From: Hirundichthys speculiger
Taxonomy: Eukaryota; Chordata; Actinopteri; Beloniformes; Exocoetidae
Assembly: GCA_018398805.1 (NCBI GenBank)
Contig: JAGFBZ010001158.1
Location: 481,001-545,000, forward strand
Direction of reading: 5' to 3'
Length of the DNA: 64,000 bases
The stretch's first letter is position 1. Every line of letters starts with the position of its first letter. The translations under genes and the position numbers were made by a program. The notes under the pieces are model-generated. The model made no database searches and had not been told where the DNA came from. It worked only from the letters and a program-made list of their open reading frames with translations. Positions 62,536-64,000 of this stretch are shown piece after piece.

Positions 62536-62928
62536 TAGACCTGAGCGATTTAACCGATTCTGCGATATATATCGATATTTATCGAGTATCGATTTTTCAG
62601 CTATCGATATTCTAAGCTTCTTTCAAAACCCCCGTGTTTAAATAAATGAAACTATTTTTCTCAACAAATCTTTTATTCATTTTGTCCAGAATTTGCAAGC
62701 TGCCTGTCAGCCATATAATGTGTAATTGATGCTTTCAGTTCAATTAATTCAAACAAAGTCATTGGAACACTCACAAGATGTCACCAAAATCACTTTGTCC
62801 CTTTAAAATCTTTCAGAAAATGATGTAAATGTATTGTAAAATGAATATCAATATATACCGTATCGTGAGCCGAATATAGTGTATCTTATCGTATCGTATC
62901 GCGGGATTAGTGTATCACTACAGCCCTA
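62536..62928 (-). mobile_element. hAT MITE (TAGGGCTG family), copy 3
   Basis: 393 bp, inverted relative to copies 1 and 2, from tagacctgagcgatttaacc to ...tcactacagccсta-type end at 62928. Flanks gtagacat (62528-62535) / gtagactt (62929-62936) agree at 7 of 8 bases. Confidence 0.87.
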
Positions 62929-63119
62929 GTAGACTTTTGGACGGAAGTATGCAGTGAGAGCTTGGCGAGTCTCCCCGCCACCAGTTTAAACAAAGTTGAG
63001 GAAATCTGGTGAGGTAAATCCTTCTAGACTGCATCTTCGGAGCCTTTAAAATGGAGAGCTGGTCCCGGTGAGAGATTCTGCTGGTCAGAGGCTGAACCAA
63101 ACCTGGGGATCTAACACAA

Positions 63120-63793
63120 TCAGTGCGTTTACATGGGAAGTTCCTCTTTTATTCAGAATTAAAATTAAATCAGATTTAAAATGATTAAAAATTACCATGT
63201 AAACACCTAATTCCGAATGAAAATGTACATTCCGAATTAAACTTAATTCCGAAGTAAGTGGCTGCTTTATTCTGATTTTAAATCAGAATAGAATAATTTC
63301 GCGGTCATGTATACACTCATTCCGCTTCAAATTAATTCTGGTCTTTCTGTGCATGCTCGTTCTCTTGCCCGTCTGTCGCGATGACGCTTATATTCCGCGC
63401 AGGGCAAGTTTCAAGATGGCAGCACGCAGTAAACGGTGGTCAGGGCAGAGACAATTTTTTTGATAAATAGCTTGGAGGAACTGGAAATAATTAAAAGAAC
63501 AGATGGCAGGAAAGATAAAAATTGTGAGCTTTTCAAAGTTGTAGCGGTTTGCGGTTTGTTTTCTTCCGGTAGATGTAAATACGTAAAGACGGCAGCCCCC
63601 CCATCCAATCAGAACCCTCCACAACCCCCAGACCTTAAGCGGAATTGGATAAAGCCGATCATACGTGTTTTCCATGTAAACCTCAATTCAGAATTACTAT
63701 TTCCATGTAAACTCGAAGGAAAATAGTTTAATTCTGAATTATTTAATTCGGAATAATTAATTCAGAATTAAAAAACATCATGTAACCGTGGCC
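63120..63793. mobile_element. probable DNA transposon with tttacatg ends
   Basis: Begins cagtgcgtttacatggg and ends ...catcatgtaaccgtggcca, with many aattcagaatt/attccgaatt motifs in both flanks. Around 63415-63560 a broken plus-strand frame (MAARSKRWSGQ, then in another frame SLEELEIIKRTDGRKDKN) looks like a worn Myb/SANT-like ORF, hinting at a Harbinger source. The target duplication is not clear. Confidence 0.55.
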
Positions 63794-64000
63794 AGTTGAG
63801 AAGAAGAACGCCCTTTAAAGATGAAGAGACCCTGAGAAGAACCAGCTTCTGGGAGGTTCGGCCATCTAACTGGATCGAGTGACATCACACAGACACTCGC
63901 TGCCCCAGTGGGGCGTCTCATTAGCTCCACTACCTGCTGACTGCTGGAATATTTAAACACCCAGCGTTACTTTGCAGGGTGAGTAAACATGCCAGAAGAA

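Overview
This is nuclear DNA from a ray-finned (teleost) fish. The reasons are vertebrate-type short exons with GT-AG boundaries in very long introns, and a repeat load typical of fish genomes: hAT, Tc1/mariner, Harbinger and piggyBac-like DNA transposons, truncated LINEs and tRNA-derived SINEs. No bacterial, viral or organellar gene was seen, and the species cannot be told from the window.

The only host gene I can support is an AMPA-type glutamate receptor subunit, best matched to GluA4 (gria4). It lies on the minus strand, so its 5' side is at the right. Five consecutive exons are visible in transcription order: 55814-55645 (end of the amino-terminal domain), 55129-55025, 49420-49310, 27858-27652 (first half of the ligand-binding domain) and 18623-18250 (rest of S1, M1 and the pore loop with the Q/R site). 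The introns between them are 515, 5,604, 21,451 and 9,028 bases. Exons for the signal peptide and most of the amino-terminal domain lie beyond base 64000. Exons for M3, the flip/flop cassette, M4 and the C-tail lie before base 1. The right-most exon carries two extra bases that break its frame, which may be an assembly error or a damaged allele.

Most of the remaining recognisable sequence is mobile or repetitive DNA inside gria4 introns. Many hAT-type elements can be bounded to the base by 8-bp target duplications. Three copies of a TA-flanked element carry a smaller fish repeat inside them. A Harbinger element at 21238-22485 keeps an intact Myb/SANT-like ORF and only the first 40 codons of its transposase. 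A four-deep nest of DNA transposons sits at 28182-29298. A Tc1 copy on the right (58738-61970) is broken up by other sequence, including a 5'-truncated LINE with reverse-transcriptase remnants.

The largest single repeat is a purine-rich minisatellite (unit of about 16-18 bases) at 31150-33895, with a second array at 38926-40107, both in the 21-kb intron. Its unit also occurs in the tail of a LINE at about 7160-7560, which may be its origin. I found no new gene system. The points most worth checking are the broken exon, the Harbinger remnant, the minisatellite origin and a CA repeat next to a gria4 splice donor.
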